Shown here: positions 1 through 10,921 of the stretch, in pieces | How the letters are laid out: every line of letters starts with the position of its first letter | How positions within the stretch are numbered: position 1 is the stretch's first letter | From: Corythucha ciliata | Taxonomy: Eukaryota; Arthropoda; Insecta; Hemiptera; Tingidae | NCBI GenBank assembly: GCA_038030265.1 | Contig: CM075939.1 | Coordinates: 12,691,253-12,755,252 of the forward strand | Direction: 5' to 3' | DNA: 64,000 nucleotides | Program-made: the position numbers and the translations under genes | The notes under the pieces: generated by a model | Seen by the model: the letters and a program-made list of their open reading frames with translations, nothing else | What the model was told of the DNA's origin: nothing | Databases searched by the model: none

Positions 1-2166
1 CATTTTTTCGGGCTTTCGCTCTTTGAGAACCCAATATTTCGTGGACTTGGCATTTTTTAAACCCAATTTCGAGGATTTTCGCGTGTTGAACGAAAACCAA
101 ATCGTTGCTTTGGCTATTTATAAAATCATTTTTGCTGGTTCGGTCAATTCAATTCAAAAAGAAGGGGGCAGCATCGTGGGAGACTAGGACCGAGCGACGA
201 GCGTGTGGTGACAAATTGACGAGCCTGACCGAAGCGAGAGCAGGTTCTCACGCCGCCGAATTTCCTTTGCCCTCAATTCGCACAGCAGGGGATGACGGGG
301 AATTGGGGGGGGGGTTCTTTGTATTGGAAATTCAGGATGGGACGAAGGGGAGGGTTACTAATATTTATTAGTTATGATATTTTGGGCGAATTTATGATTT
401 AGGATACGCTGAACCGTTACACTAATATGAATTAAGCCTTCTAATACGTATTAAGATCAAAGCTGCCATTTTGAAAAAAAAAAAACAGATATTCCCTGCC
501 TGAAATGAAATGTTTGTGATCAGATTGAACATATTTTTGAACAAAAAACTTAGGCCCGTCGTTCCTCGAATTTTTCTCAACCTCAAAGCTCCCTCACAAA
601 GTGGAAGAAATCATAAAATAACATGTTGTGATTATACAGGTTGCGAGGCTGGAGTCGAGAAAATTTCGAGGAAAGACTTAGCAAACGGGCCTTACTCTAG
701 TACTTGTTGAGAAAAAGGGGTCTTACAACGAAAATACGAAGGCAAGAGCTGGAGATATAGACAATGAGGAAAATATTCCACGTGTGTGCAATATATTAAG
801 TATTTGGATGGTCTTATTTTGCTTATACGTTTTATTTTAGAACTAAACCCCCACCCATTCATTGACTGATTTTTTTTAAATTATGCCGAGATGGTTCGTT
901 TGAACATTGATAACTGCCACTCTCAACAAATATTGATTCATTTTATTTCACATGTAAAGAGCAGGTCATGCTAATTGATTTTGCTTGAAAGAGCCAATTT
1001 AAATTCCGGTCAAAAGGTGTGATACAGTAAAAACAAATGTAGACAATAAACGAATAAAAAAAACATAAAAAAATCTTCTAGGTGTGACAAAGACGACCCT
1101 AATCATGCTGGAGAGAGTGTCACTCTTCCCGAACCACAAACGCACTCGTATTTTACTCGTTTTGAAACAAGTTGATGTGATTTTTCCACGCTTCGCAAAC
1201 CCATTTTTATCACCACTCCAATTCCTTTTCTCAGCACCATTCTTTCAGAAATGCCAAGTTAACGTGTAAAGAATAATATCTCTTTAGAGAGTTTCGGGTT
1301 TAGGACGTGCAGGTCTCGGTTATTGATGCTGTGAGCGGTATAGGGTTGGCAGGAGGAGGGAATGAAATGAAGACCTCTTGAAATACGACCCCCTTTTTTT
1401 CTTTTCTTTTTCATGAGTAGCTTCATGGATTTACGTGGAAAAACCGCGATGTTATCAATTGATTCAACGAATGTTTCGCCTCGTCGAACCCGACTGTGTA
1501 TAGGTATAGATATAGGTATTATGTACTATAATCATCGCTGTCATGATACTGAATTATAGGCCGTAGGTGCGGAAGCGATGATCCAGATCAAAAGGAAAAT
1601 AAGTCCTCTCCCGCTGTTAATATATTTATTGGACAGGTTTCGGCTAAACAGCCATTTCAACATACCCGTTTGATGTACAAACTCAAGCTGTAATAACGGT
1701 GTGAGAGGATTTTCCGCTCCACTCACGGCCCTCAGCAATTCCACGTGTACAGCAGAGCTAATAAAACCCGTAACGAGAATTCGTGCTACGCAACTCTGAA
1801 ACTAGGCGTTTGAAACTTTTGAGCTTTGTTTCGCCAGGCGAAGTTAAAGAGCTTATCGTGAAGTTCACTTATAATATACTTGACGCCGTCATTCAGCGAG
1901 AAGCACACTATTACTCAAAATTCCACAACATTCGAGCCGTCCTACACGTGATGAACTCAAAAATACATTACTGGAACGCATAAAACTGACGGAATGAGTG
2001 AATATGATGGAAATATAAGAGACGTCAATCCATACGCGGAGCTCATAAACGCGTGGATTAGAAAATCCGTCTTTGCAGGGAAAATTGAGACATATTTCAC
2101 ACCTCAAAAAGGGAATTGTGTGATACTTGGCAAATTTAAAACGGAAAAATGAAATTGTTGGCGGTT
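1..2166. other. Intergenic DNA, no supported gene
   Basis: No open frame here resembles a known protein, and the short ORFs are scattered over all frames. The first ~95 bases repeat phrases such as 'ttcgtggacttgg' and 'aacccaatttcg', so they may be the edge of a degenerate array of the type seen elsewhere in the window. Confidence 0.5.
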
Positions 2167-2629
2167 TTAACACCGGAAGGACGGCATGAGTCATTTTGAC
2201 TCATTTCGCTCTTTGTTCATCAATTACTTTTGTGCAGTTCATCGGAGACTATTTCACCCTAGGGACTTTTAATATAATCTTGAATGAAGTCGGAAAAAAA
2301 TTTTCAATTTTTTAGTCTGATTATTTTTTGAGAGGGCGCTTGATATACCTAGAAGTGCGGTAAGGACTCATTTTGACTCAACGCGTTGTTTTCTTATCCC
2401 TGGCCCATCATTCACAATAATGTATTGGACAAAATACTTTAAGAAAGTCGACAATCATCGGCTCGAGCACAGCAAGCATCGAATTCAACGAAAAAAAAAG
2501 AGAAAACATTGCCAAAACGTAGTCAAAATGCTCCGACACCACGAGGTTGAGAGGCGATACCGGCCAGCAATACACTTGCGGCATATATGCTCCGAAAATA
2601 AAAACATCTGCTATAATTGATGATTCTAA

Positions 2630-2766
2630 GGTCCGTATTTATGAACGTTCCTTGAAGCTTCCTTGAGTCAAGGAACCGTTGAGAACAGTTTTGATCACAA
2701 TAAAAACATCTGTTTTAATGAATTTCAAGGGTTCCTTAATGTTAAGGAACGTTCATAAATACGGGC
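2630..2766 (+). mobile_element. Palindromic MITE, family F copy 1
   Basis: A 137-bp element whose ends are inverted copies of gtccgtatttatgaacgtt. It has a near-identical partner in the opposite orientation at 55616-55752. There is no coding capacity. Flanking TAA/TTA-like triplets suggest PIF/Harbinger ancestry, which is inference. Confidence 0.75.
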
Positions 2767-2841
2767 ATAAATTTCAAGTTTGTTTGCTTTCCTTTTGCAT
2801 CGTACTGCGACAGTATAATTTTATAGGAAAACTGAGTGTTC

Positions 2842-3239
2842 AAGGGGGAGTTGTACATGTGTTTCCTCGACCCACCTCCAATCATACCTCGCCTACTCCG
2901 CGTTACGGAAATTACCGCCGTATTTCTGCACCAATCGTGGACTTCAAGGGCTCATTTAAATCTTCAGGAAATTCCGCACAAGCGTACGATCTTGCTTTCC
3001 TAAATAAGTCGTCGAAAGATTGTGAATTTTCAAGGTAAAAGTTTGTGTGCGTTTTACAGTTATTCTAGGGATGAAATATGAAAAAGGAAGATCGTACGCT
3101 TGTGCGGAATTTCCTGAAGATTTGAATGAGCCCTTGAAGTCCACGATTGGTGCAGAAATACGGCGGTAATTTCCGTAACGCGGAGTAGGCGAGGTATGAT
3201 TGGAGGGGGGTCGAGGAAACACATGTGCAACTCCCCCTT
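2842..3239. mobile_element. Long palindromic element (~400 bp foldback)
   Basis: Two arms of roughly 155 bp (about 2842-2999 and 3083-3239) are reverse complements with few differences, separated by a loop of about 80 bp. The outer ends read aagggggagttg and its complement. The similar peptides encoded on the two strands here are artefacts of the palindrome. It probably moved as a MITE. I could not define a TSD. Confidence 0.7.
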
Positions 3240-3330
3240 AAGCCTCAAAACAATGAATGAATCCCCTTGAGTCATTTTGACTCGTAGCCGTCCTTCTAGG
3301 CGGAAAAATTTCCCGTCCTCCTAGTGTTAA

Positions 3331-4427
3331 GTTACAGTTTTCTTCGCTAAATAGAAAACTGAACTGAAACGATTTATGGGCGGCCACTGGTGAGGGAACA
3401 AAGGGCAGGGCATTCTGCGAGTCTCGAGAAAACTCGGACGCCCTTGCTCGATGGCAAACTGCTGTTTCATCCTCCTGTTTCATGAACAACTCCGATTGAG
3501 AAAGAAGCTGAGAAAACGAAGTCTGTCGTTGATTTGCATGCGCGTTGCTCAAATTTTTGATCTAAGCTGTTGAAAAGGAATCGCGAACATAAAGAAGAGA
3601 CTGCACATCAAGGAGTTGAATTAGCTGGGCGTAGCCATTATAGCGATGTTCATTTGCTTTGATGTGCCGCGGAAGATCCTAAATAATAATGATGGATGCA
3701 GACCCTCATAAAGTTGTATTCACTCTTGCTTTTCAAATAAATAACGAATACTCACCATTTTGTTGAAAAACGTAGCTTCGTTAAGGTTCTTGTAGCGCTG
3801 AAAAGTAATAACTTTTATTTTATTTTATTTTTTTTTCTGACTCACTGCACCGAATATACAGACATTATTTACCGAGTTTCTACTTATTGTTGCGCCCCTT
3901 CAACCCATCACCATTTCAATCTTCCACGTGCTTTTAGAAGGTACGAAAGTATAACTGGGTAAATATTCTTCTTCTCTCCATGCCCTTAATAACTAGCTCG
4001 TTTTAATTATACGCGAGTACGAAGCGTCGTTCCGAGAAAATGAAACAAAAAAAAAGTCGAGTTAAGAGTTATCATCGGATCAGTGATCTTGATTAGTTAA
4101 CTCAGGGAACAATATTATAAAAAATACCAACAATACAAAGTTTTCAAATTGGCTTCGTCGCAAAGAGACGCCCAAGCCCCTCTTAATTCAACCAGGTCGC
4201 GTAAACTCAGAAAGAATTTCTATCGGATCGAAATTATATGGTTCACAAACAAGCCGAAGGTGTGTAGAAGTCACATCTAAATAACACACGTGTCATCATT
4301 CGCTGCTTATTTCTCTCATACTTTTACCGGGGGGATCGACGAAGAGAAGAATGAAATCAGGATAGAGTGAGAGAGCGAGACATAAAATGTGAGTGTGTGA
4401 GTGAGGAAAAGCCGCTCAGTCATCGCT
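3331..4427. other. Intergenic DNA, no supported gene
   Basis: AT-rich, with short T and A tracts near 3815-3835 and 4045. There is no coding similarity, and I see no clear repeat structure. Confidence 0.45.
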
Positions 4428-4442
4428 CAGGAGAATGATATG

Positions 4443-4669
4443 AAAATTGCAAATTAGACGACCCTTGTCTTAGGACTTTTCAAGGGATTACTCCCCCCTC
4501 ACCGCACCGCCCTAGTCACCCTGCAGTGAATTCGAGGGAGTGGGGAGGCTGAAAATAAAGAATTAAACTTTATTGAAGCTAAATACTTACCATTTTTTAC
4601 TTGTTTTGAGTTCCGAGAAAAAATTGCTCCCAGGGTGGGATTCGAACCCAAGACCTCCTAGTTTCGCGC
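4443..4669 (-). mobile_element. tRNA-derived SINE, 5'-truncated, with 15-bp TSD
   Basis: The segment is flanked by the 15-bp direct repeat caggagaatgatatg (4428-4442 and 4670-4684), a TSD of the length made by target-primed reverse transcription. Read on the minus strand it begins inside a tRNA-like anticodon arm, then has a pol III B-box (gggttcgaatccc), then a unique body ending ...ctaatttgcaatttt. The 3' ~175 bp match 10502-10675. The body contains AATAAA and a stretch with splice-like borders (see findings). It has no A-box, consistent with 5' truncation. Confidence 0.8.
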
Positions 4670-4684
4670 CAGGAGAATGATATG

Positions 4685-6084
4685 GTTGATTGGCTCGAAG
4701 TGATAGATCACTACCGGCCGAGAATCGAATGAGAATTTTCCATTTACTCATAAACAAGTTCGTACAAAAATTACTATAGTTTTTTTTTTTTTTTTAGGAA
4801 AAAAGGGGCGAAATCGACGTTTTTAACAAGATTTCGTTCCCAATGAAATTGCCAATTTAAGACTATTCCGACGGTAAAAACAGCTAAACTGACGATTAGC
4901 GGCTTGTTCTGGGCTGAACTGACTATATTTGGGCCCTAACAATTGCAAAATTGGAAATTTCCACTCTAAAAATAACCAGACTTTAACTGCCATAAAAAAG
5001 ATTCTTACAGCCCTGAATAGCTAATTCAACCATTCGCGCGCGAAAAATGGCGATGGAATCGGCCCGGCCCGAAGACTGGCCCGATACCGGGCCCATCCAA
5101 CTTGAATGAATACACGTGCCCCCCCTCCCATTGAGCCAGTTAAATCGTTCCAAAAATAGGGATCGTGATGAAGGTTGGTAGTGGGGGGTTTGGTGATGGT
5201 GAGAGGTTTAAATACCCCGTCCCCTCACCGGATGATTACTGACGAGGAATGAGGTTTTCAATTATTTAGGTTGCTCAATACACTTCAATTTTTTACTAAT
5301 TATATTGATATAACATTTAGTATTATGACGTATTAAATAGTAAAGGCTGCAAGTAATTATTAATTTCGCTCCATCACCGGATGTGGATTGCTTGCAGTAC
5401 ATACTTTTCCCTCTGATCACAATACGCGCAATTCTATCTACACTACTCACAAATAGTGGACCCCCCCCCCCATTGTTGGATCTAGGGGGGAGGGGTAACG
5501 GCAGTATTACCCACTTTGAGAGCTGTAACAAAGGGGGGATGGTGGTGGAGGGTGTACGGAGAGAGGGGCAGGAGTTTCAATTACCCCCTACCACCAAAGA
5601 GGTCCCAAATCCGACCCCCCTCCCTTTGTTCATAATGATCTATGAGCTCCAGATGCGACGAAACATGGGTACTTTGAAGAAAGAAAAGTTCAATGAACGG
5701 CATTGTACATATTTTTTGATGTACTGCGCATGTTCGGGCTATTTCGAACCTCAGCCCGGCCCGGCCCGAGAAAATCTTCGGCCCGGCCTGACCCGAAAAT
5801 AAGGCCTGGCCCGGGCCAGGGGTAAGGCCTGGCCTGAAGCCCGGGCCCGAGGCCATCCCTAAAACTGGCTATTCGCGCTTAAAATGACCAGTACTGACCT
5901 TTCGCGCCTTTGCCTTGACGGACCATACTCGCGTCCCTGATAAAAGATTACAAAGTGCTAATATTCAAGGTGACTAAACTTTACTATAGGTGCCGCAGAT
6001 TTCTCCTGGACAGGAGGGGTGGAGACTGAAGTCACCAGCAGTCCTTTGCTCCTAATTGCTCACCCTAGAGCAACAGAGCAAGTT
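4685..6084. other. Intergenic DNA with GGCCC-rich blocks
   Basis: No gene was found. Two compact GGCCC/GGGCC-rich blocks lie at about 5055-5101 and 5745-5861, each ending in a catcc motif (the second in catcccta). They resemble the G+C-rich ends of the hAT-type element at 43505-44319. I found no matching 8-bp duplication, so a single element spanning them is not established. A run of 14 C residues lies near 5460. Confidence 0.4.
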
Positions 6085-6278
6085 CAACAGGTGCTCTAGT
6101 GCTTCAAATTTAGACTCTGGCTGTCCAATAAAACAAGAGTTTTCCCTGCTTCAAGGCTTGTAAGTTGCAATGCAGTGCCTCTCAAAAGTGACGAAAATTA
6201 GCCATTTTGACCGTTACAGTGTTGCCCTCCGGCTGAGAACGTCCAGAGTCTAAATTTGAAGCACTAGAGTACCTGTTG
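6085..6278. mobile_element. MITE with ~36-bp terminal inverted repeats
   Basis: The left end (6085-6121, caacaggtgctctagtgctt...) and right end (about 6242-6278) are reverse complements with one or two mismatches. The interior has no ORF. No convincing TSD was seen. Confidence 0.65.
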
Positions 6279-7079
6279 GATTAGATAGCAAGACAGAAGC
6301 ATGAATTGTATCGGATGATAGAGAGGAGAATTTCATACGGAATCTTATCAAAGAGATGAAATAAGAGTATGAGATGCCTCGAATGTTTTAGCTTAATATT
6401 ATTTGGTTTTACAAACCCTTGTAAGTTCCGTGAGGTAGCTAGAAGTATATTGCGTGACGAAGTACCTTTAATGCTTCATTAGATAGGTTGTTGTGCAATT
6501 GAGGCACTTACAATATGAATAATTCCAGAAAGAAAACACGCATTCGAAAGGAGATTGAGTCTTATTGAGTTATGTTGTCACACCGATGTTCTGTAAAGGA
6601 ATTTTCAAATATGGAGGATCATTCGTCAACTTAATTACCAAAGTAAAGGTAAATAAATATGTAAAAGTGACGTCAGTTGTGTGGCCAACATTATACAACA
6701 CAAAATAGTCGAGCATGAAGTATAGCACATCACTATTGCTGTTCGCAGACCAAGCGTTAGGAGAATTTGTTTTTAATGATAAGATTGTGATGAGAGTGTG
6801 TGTTTTTGGACTTGTGTAGAGGTAACGACCAACGATATATAAACCTGGATTGCTCACAGCGGACTGGAGGGGCGTGGAGGGGGCAGGTCGTCCCCTCCTT
6901 GTGTAGTTATGGCAATATGGCACTTATTTTGAAACTCCAACACTCTCATCCATTATGGGAGCTTATTTGATGGCTATTATCAGCTGGTCTTTATCAGCAG
7001 TGATGAGCAATCCAGTTATTTTATATATCGATGGTAACGACCCGAGAAAAGATAACAGTCGAAGAGAATTACCTGCTTT
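6279..7079. other. Intergenic DNA, no supported gene
   Basis: No recognisable coding sequence or repeat; the open frames are short and dissimilar to anything known to me. Confidence 0.4.
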
Positions 7080-7099
7080 CGCCCCGTTGTCGGCATCCC

Positions 7100-8075
7100 C
7101 ACTAGTTCACGGATAAAATAGTGAAAAATCGATAATTCACCAATGGTTTTGAGAAAATGCGCTAATTCGCGCCTAAAATTACGAAAACATGAATTCTCGG
7201 CTTATTCAGAACGCAAGTTCGGAGCTCAATCAGAAAAAAACGCTAATTCATGGCTAAACTTCGCGGAGAAAATTAAGAAAAGGTGCTAATTCACGAATAA
7301 AATTGTTTTTTATCTGCTAAAATCACGAATTCCTGGCTAAAGAGGAGAAAATCGCTAAATCCCATAAAATGGTGAAAAATCGTTAATGCACCGACGAAAT
7401 TGAGAAGAAGCGCTGACGTGTGAAAAAACGCTAATTCGTGGTCAAAATGCGGCTTCTGAAGGTAACTTCGTGAGCGAAAGTGAACAAAATTGCTAATCGA
7501 CGGCTAAGTGAGGAAAATGCGCTAATTAGCGGATCAAATTCAGAAAAAGCGTTAATTCGCGGCGAATGTTGGGAAACAAAACTCTCATTCACGGCTCCCT
7601 AGGAGGCTAAAATTAGGTAAAACGCTAATTCACGGCTAAAATAAAGAAAGATTGCTATTTAAGGGGTTAATAAAATGAGGTCATTTGCTAATTCACAGAA
7701 ATAAATTGAGTAAATGGCAAGTCACGGTTTCCAAGGGTAACTTCGTGGCTTTAATTAGATAATATAGCGTTAATTCACGGCTAAAATTGCTCATTAGCTG
7801 TGCAACTCAGGATAAAAACAAATTCATTGCAAGAAAAATCGCTTATTCACGGCTGAAATGGAGATAAATCGCTAATTCACGGCTAAAATGGGGACAAATC
7901 GCTAATTCACGGTTAAAATTGAGACAAATCGTTAATTCACCGATGAAATTAAGAAGCAAGCGATGAAGTGTGGAAAAAAAAACTAATTCACCGCTCCCGA
8001 AGGCAATTTCATGGGGGCGATGGTGAAAGATTCGCCCGAAGGCTCAAATGTCCAAGGCTGGCACTGCCATGAGCT
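7100..8075 (+). repeat. Degenerate 30-bp array, orientation A, with conserved end
   Basis: Dozens of diverged copies of a ~30-bp unit built on gctaattcacggctaaaat followed by a purine-rich spacer. The period is exactly 30 bp around 7860-7930. The array closes with ggtgaaagattcgcccg and a further ~25 bases ending in ggcactg (about 8024-8072). The same closing sequence ends arrays at 30181-30232 and 50826-50879. No protein is encoded. Confidence 0.8.
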
Positions 8076-8343
8076 TCCCCAGGGCACATTTCTGTGCAAA
8101 TGGAAAACCCTATAATGCTGTGATTAACTTATGTTGTAAAATTTATTGTACAGAACAGGCCCCAAGTGCGTTTTATTCAGAGTGTCACGACTTTTGCTAA
8201 GATCAAAATGTTGCGTGCTCGATGGAGAGGGGGGTGTCCCGCATGAGTTCTTACAACCTGGTTTATGGCCCACCACGACCAAAAAACGCCGTTAAAAAAA
8301 TTGCTAATACTGGACGGTTCGCGCACTAAAAATGCCTGTGTAG

Positions 8344-9708
8344 GTGTTTCCCGCCCTGAAAACGGCCAAAACCACTGCGTTTTTTTCTCGGAAGCTCAGA
8401 GAAACCGAAAGACGGTACAGTGCCTATGACAAAGAGCTTCTAGCAATTTACGCTTCAGTCAAGCACTTTCGTGATTTCATTGAGGGTCAACAACTCACAA
8501 TTTTCACAGACCACAAATCCCTCATTTTCGCTTTCAAGCAAAAACCAGAAAACCCGTCCGCTCGTCAATTTCGCCACTATGATTTTGTAGCGCAGTTCAT
8601 GACCGATATTCCCCACATCAAAGGCAGTGAAAACGTCGTAGCAGATTACCTTTCCCGATTGAACTACAGTTCAAAGAGCAAGACGACGAGCTAAAAACGC
8701 TCTGTTCCAATTCGTCTTTCCATCTTCGCAGAGAATGCATACCTGACCTCAACATCTCGTTATTTTGCGATGACGGACACTATGTTTTCATTCCCTCATC
8801 CCTTCGTCGTGAAGCATTCGAGTCACAACAGCACACACCCGTCTCTGGACTAATTAGTGAACGATTTGTTTGGCCCGGAATCGAGCAAGACTCCAGATCT
8901 TGAGCTAGAAACTGTCTTCAATGCCATGAATCCAAAATTGGACGTCATACTTGAAGTCCTCTCGGCATTTTCCCGCCCGTCGACGGACATTTTCAATGCG
9001 TTCACTGGGACATCGTTGGACCATTTCCCACATCACAAGGTATGCACTACATCCTCACCTTGGTCAACCGTTTTTCTTCCTGGCCGGAAGCCATATCCAT
9101 TCAATCCATCTCCACGGAAACAATAGCTAAAGCACTTCACGAAATGGATCGCACGCTACGGCTTTCCAGCCAAGATCATCACCGGCAGAGACAGACAGTT
9201 TGAGTTTGATCTTTTCTGAATTCTCAACTACCACCTCGGGATTCGTCATTTTCGTACGACAGCGTTTTACCATCCACAGTCCAGTGGTAAACTCGAACGA
9301 TGGCACCGCTCTCAAATGCCATAACTCTAACGATTGGAGTTCCACTTCTACCAACTGTTCTACTCGGTTTGCGAAACGTGCCAAATCAATCAGGCCATTC
9401 AGCTGCTGAACTTCATTTTGGCGTTACCCTTCGATTACCCGGTGAGTTCTTCGATCCACCTGACCCGTCCACCGTTACAATTCCTTCAGCGACTCCAAGA
9501 GTTTTTTCGTCATGTCCGGCCAGCAACCGGCAATACCGGCATCCACAACTCCTCACAGAAAACATTCGTTCACCCTCACCTCTCGTCGTCCGAGCAAGTT
9601 TTCGTTCGCGTTGATTCAATCATAAACCCACATCAACAACCTTACGATGGACCTTACCGTGTCCACGAAAGAAACGACAGATATTTCACCCTGGACATAC
9701 CCGGCTAG
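8344..9708 (+). pseudogene. Ty3/gypsy-type pol remnant (RNase H and integrase)
   Basis: This is a degraded LTR-retrotransposon polyprotein. 8344-8694 is an open RNase H domain with AFFSRKL, the acidic SAYDKELLAI and IFTDHKSL, and the tether-like stretch ending VADYLSRL. After a stop at 8694, fragments of integrase appear in shifting frames: the zinc-binding region around 8850-8935 (RFVWPGI then CLQCH), a core remnant near 9235-9310 (TTAFYHPQSSGKLERW), and the C-terminal segment at about 9560-9706 (SEQVFVRVDSI ... PYDGPYRV). Protease, RT and LTRs are not visible, and several frameshifts and stops show it is dead. A reverse-oriented integrase fragment of similar type lies at 54436-54985. Confidence 0.85.
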
Positions 9709-9735
9709 AAAACAGTCGATTCGATGGACCGTCTA

Positions 9736-10413
9736 ATTAATTAATTAATGAGTGGGCCCGCACCCGGCCATGCCGAGTCCGAGAGTGCCAAAGCCGTTAT
9801 TGGCTCATACGCCATACCAAAGGGTGTTAGGGCCAGGCTCGGGAGACCTAATGCGGGTCCAAAAACCTCGCCGCCCTCCTAACAAACTCCAAAACTTGAA
9901 CCCCCTCGGTTCTGGAGAAAGCCAGGTCGGGTAGCCTATCCGTTCCAAAAACCTGGAACCTGATCGCCGCGAACCCATCGCAGCTAACAATAAAGTGTGT
10001 CATCGTCTCTTCCTCCCCTTCACACTCCCTACACATCGGTTCCGCCATTATGCCCATCTTGAATAGATGCCTACGGACGGCATAGTGGCCCGTAAACATC
10101 CCCATTGCTCTTTGTAGATTACGCCTATGTAGAGACACCAGCCAAGCTGTTGCTCCTATATCCCAACTTCTTATGCACAACCTCGCCTGCCGATGTTCCT
10201 TGCCTTGAACTAATCGCAATGGTTTCGTCTGCCCAGTTTTTTATCTGACTTTTTCCTACTTTCTTTGAAACCGCAATGAACGGCTCCAGTCCCACAGTAA
10301 AGCTCCTCTTTTAGCCAGCATGTCCGCCCTCTGATTACCTTCAAAACCTTATGGCCTGGAATCCACGCTCCCGGACATTGGTCGAGTGTGCATCGGTACG
10401 TTGATGTAGACAA
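9736..10413 (-). pseudogene. Non-LTR retrotransposon 3' part (RNase H tail and 3' UTR)
   Basis: On the minus strand, about 10210-10413 encodes in broken frames the end of a RNase HI domain (VPGHKGIEGNERAD-like). 9848-10219 continues as the usual Cys/His tail of jockey/R1-type elements (CRECEGEEETMTHFIVSC). The 3' UTR contains tggccgggtgcgggc and ends in an ATTA-type tail (9736-9750 on +), typical of LINEs that end in short A/T repeats. RT and endonuclease are absent, so this is a 5'-truncated, frameshifted copy. The same 3' end occurs on the plus strand near 46530-46595. Confidence 0.8.
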
Positions 10414-10501
10414 GTGATTTTCTTTCTTTCTCCCTCCGCTGTTCTTTGCATCGTTATTTCCTTTAATTTTAAGTGCTCCTTAAAGATATTATTATCTTTA
10501 A

Positions 10502-10675
10502 TTCTCGGAACTCAAAACAAGTAAAAAATGGTAAGCATTTAGCTTCAATAAAGTTTAATTCTTTATTTTCAGCCTCCCCACTCCCTCTAATTCACTGCAG
10601 GGTGTCTAGGGTGGTGCGGTGAGGGGGAGTAATCCCTTGAAAAGTCCTAAGACAAGGGTCGTCTAATTTGCAATT
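10502..10675 (+). mobile_element. SINE body, second copy (headless)
   Basis: About 174 bp matching the 3' portion of the SINE at 4443-4669 in the opposite absolute orientation, from ttctcggaactcaaaac to gtcgtctaatttgcaatt. The tRNA-like head is missing. It lies directly before element A. A TSD is only hinted at (attatct on both sides). Confidence 0.75.
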
Positions 10676-10921
10676 AATTATCTATGTACCTTCTTCTCCA
10701 ATTTCTTCAATTTTCAATGAGCGTCGCTTGGACTTTGTGGTAGAGTTTTCTATTTCTGATCTGTGACTTGCTGACCTCTGGCGCGGCTGCATAAACTCGT
10801 AAGTCGGATGATCTGGTGGTCCCTGGCGTGGAATTGATTTTTCCGTAAACCAAGTAGAAGTGTAAATTGAAGAGCACTTTGTTTTATTTTATTACTCTTT
10901 TATTTCTCTTAGGTACAAGTT

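Larger units (their letters stand above)
2171..3326. mobile_element. piggyBac-like non-autonomous element (TTAA-flanked)
   Basis: The segment is bounded by TTAA on both sides (2167-2170 and 3327-3330). Its ends are inverted: CACCGGAAGGACGG on the left and the reverse complement of CACTAGGAGGACGG on the right. Next to both ends lies a copy of the small palindrome gagtcattttgactc (about 2188-2203 and 3269-3284), and a related copy sits at about 2366. TTAA duplication is the hallmark of piggyBac transposons, but no transposase is present, so the superfamily call is inference. Two palindromic elements (2630-2766 and 2842-3239) lie inside. Confidence 0.5.

Noticed and set aside
5047..5861. A second hAT-type element bounded by GGCCC-rich ends
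   Set aside because: The ends are only loosely similar and no 8-bp duplication was found; kept as a question in the 43.5-kb finding.
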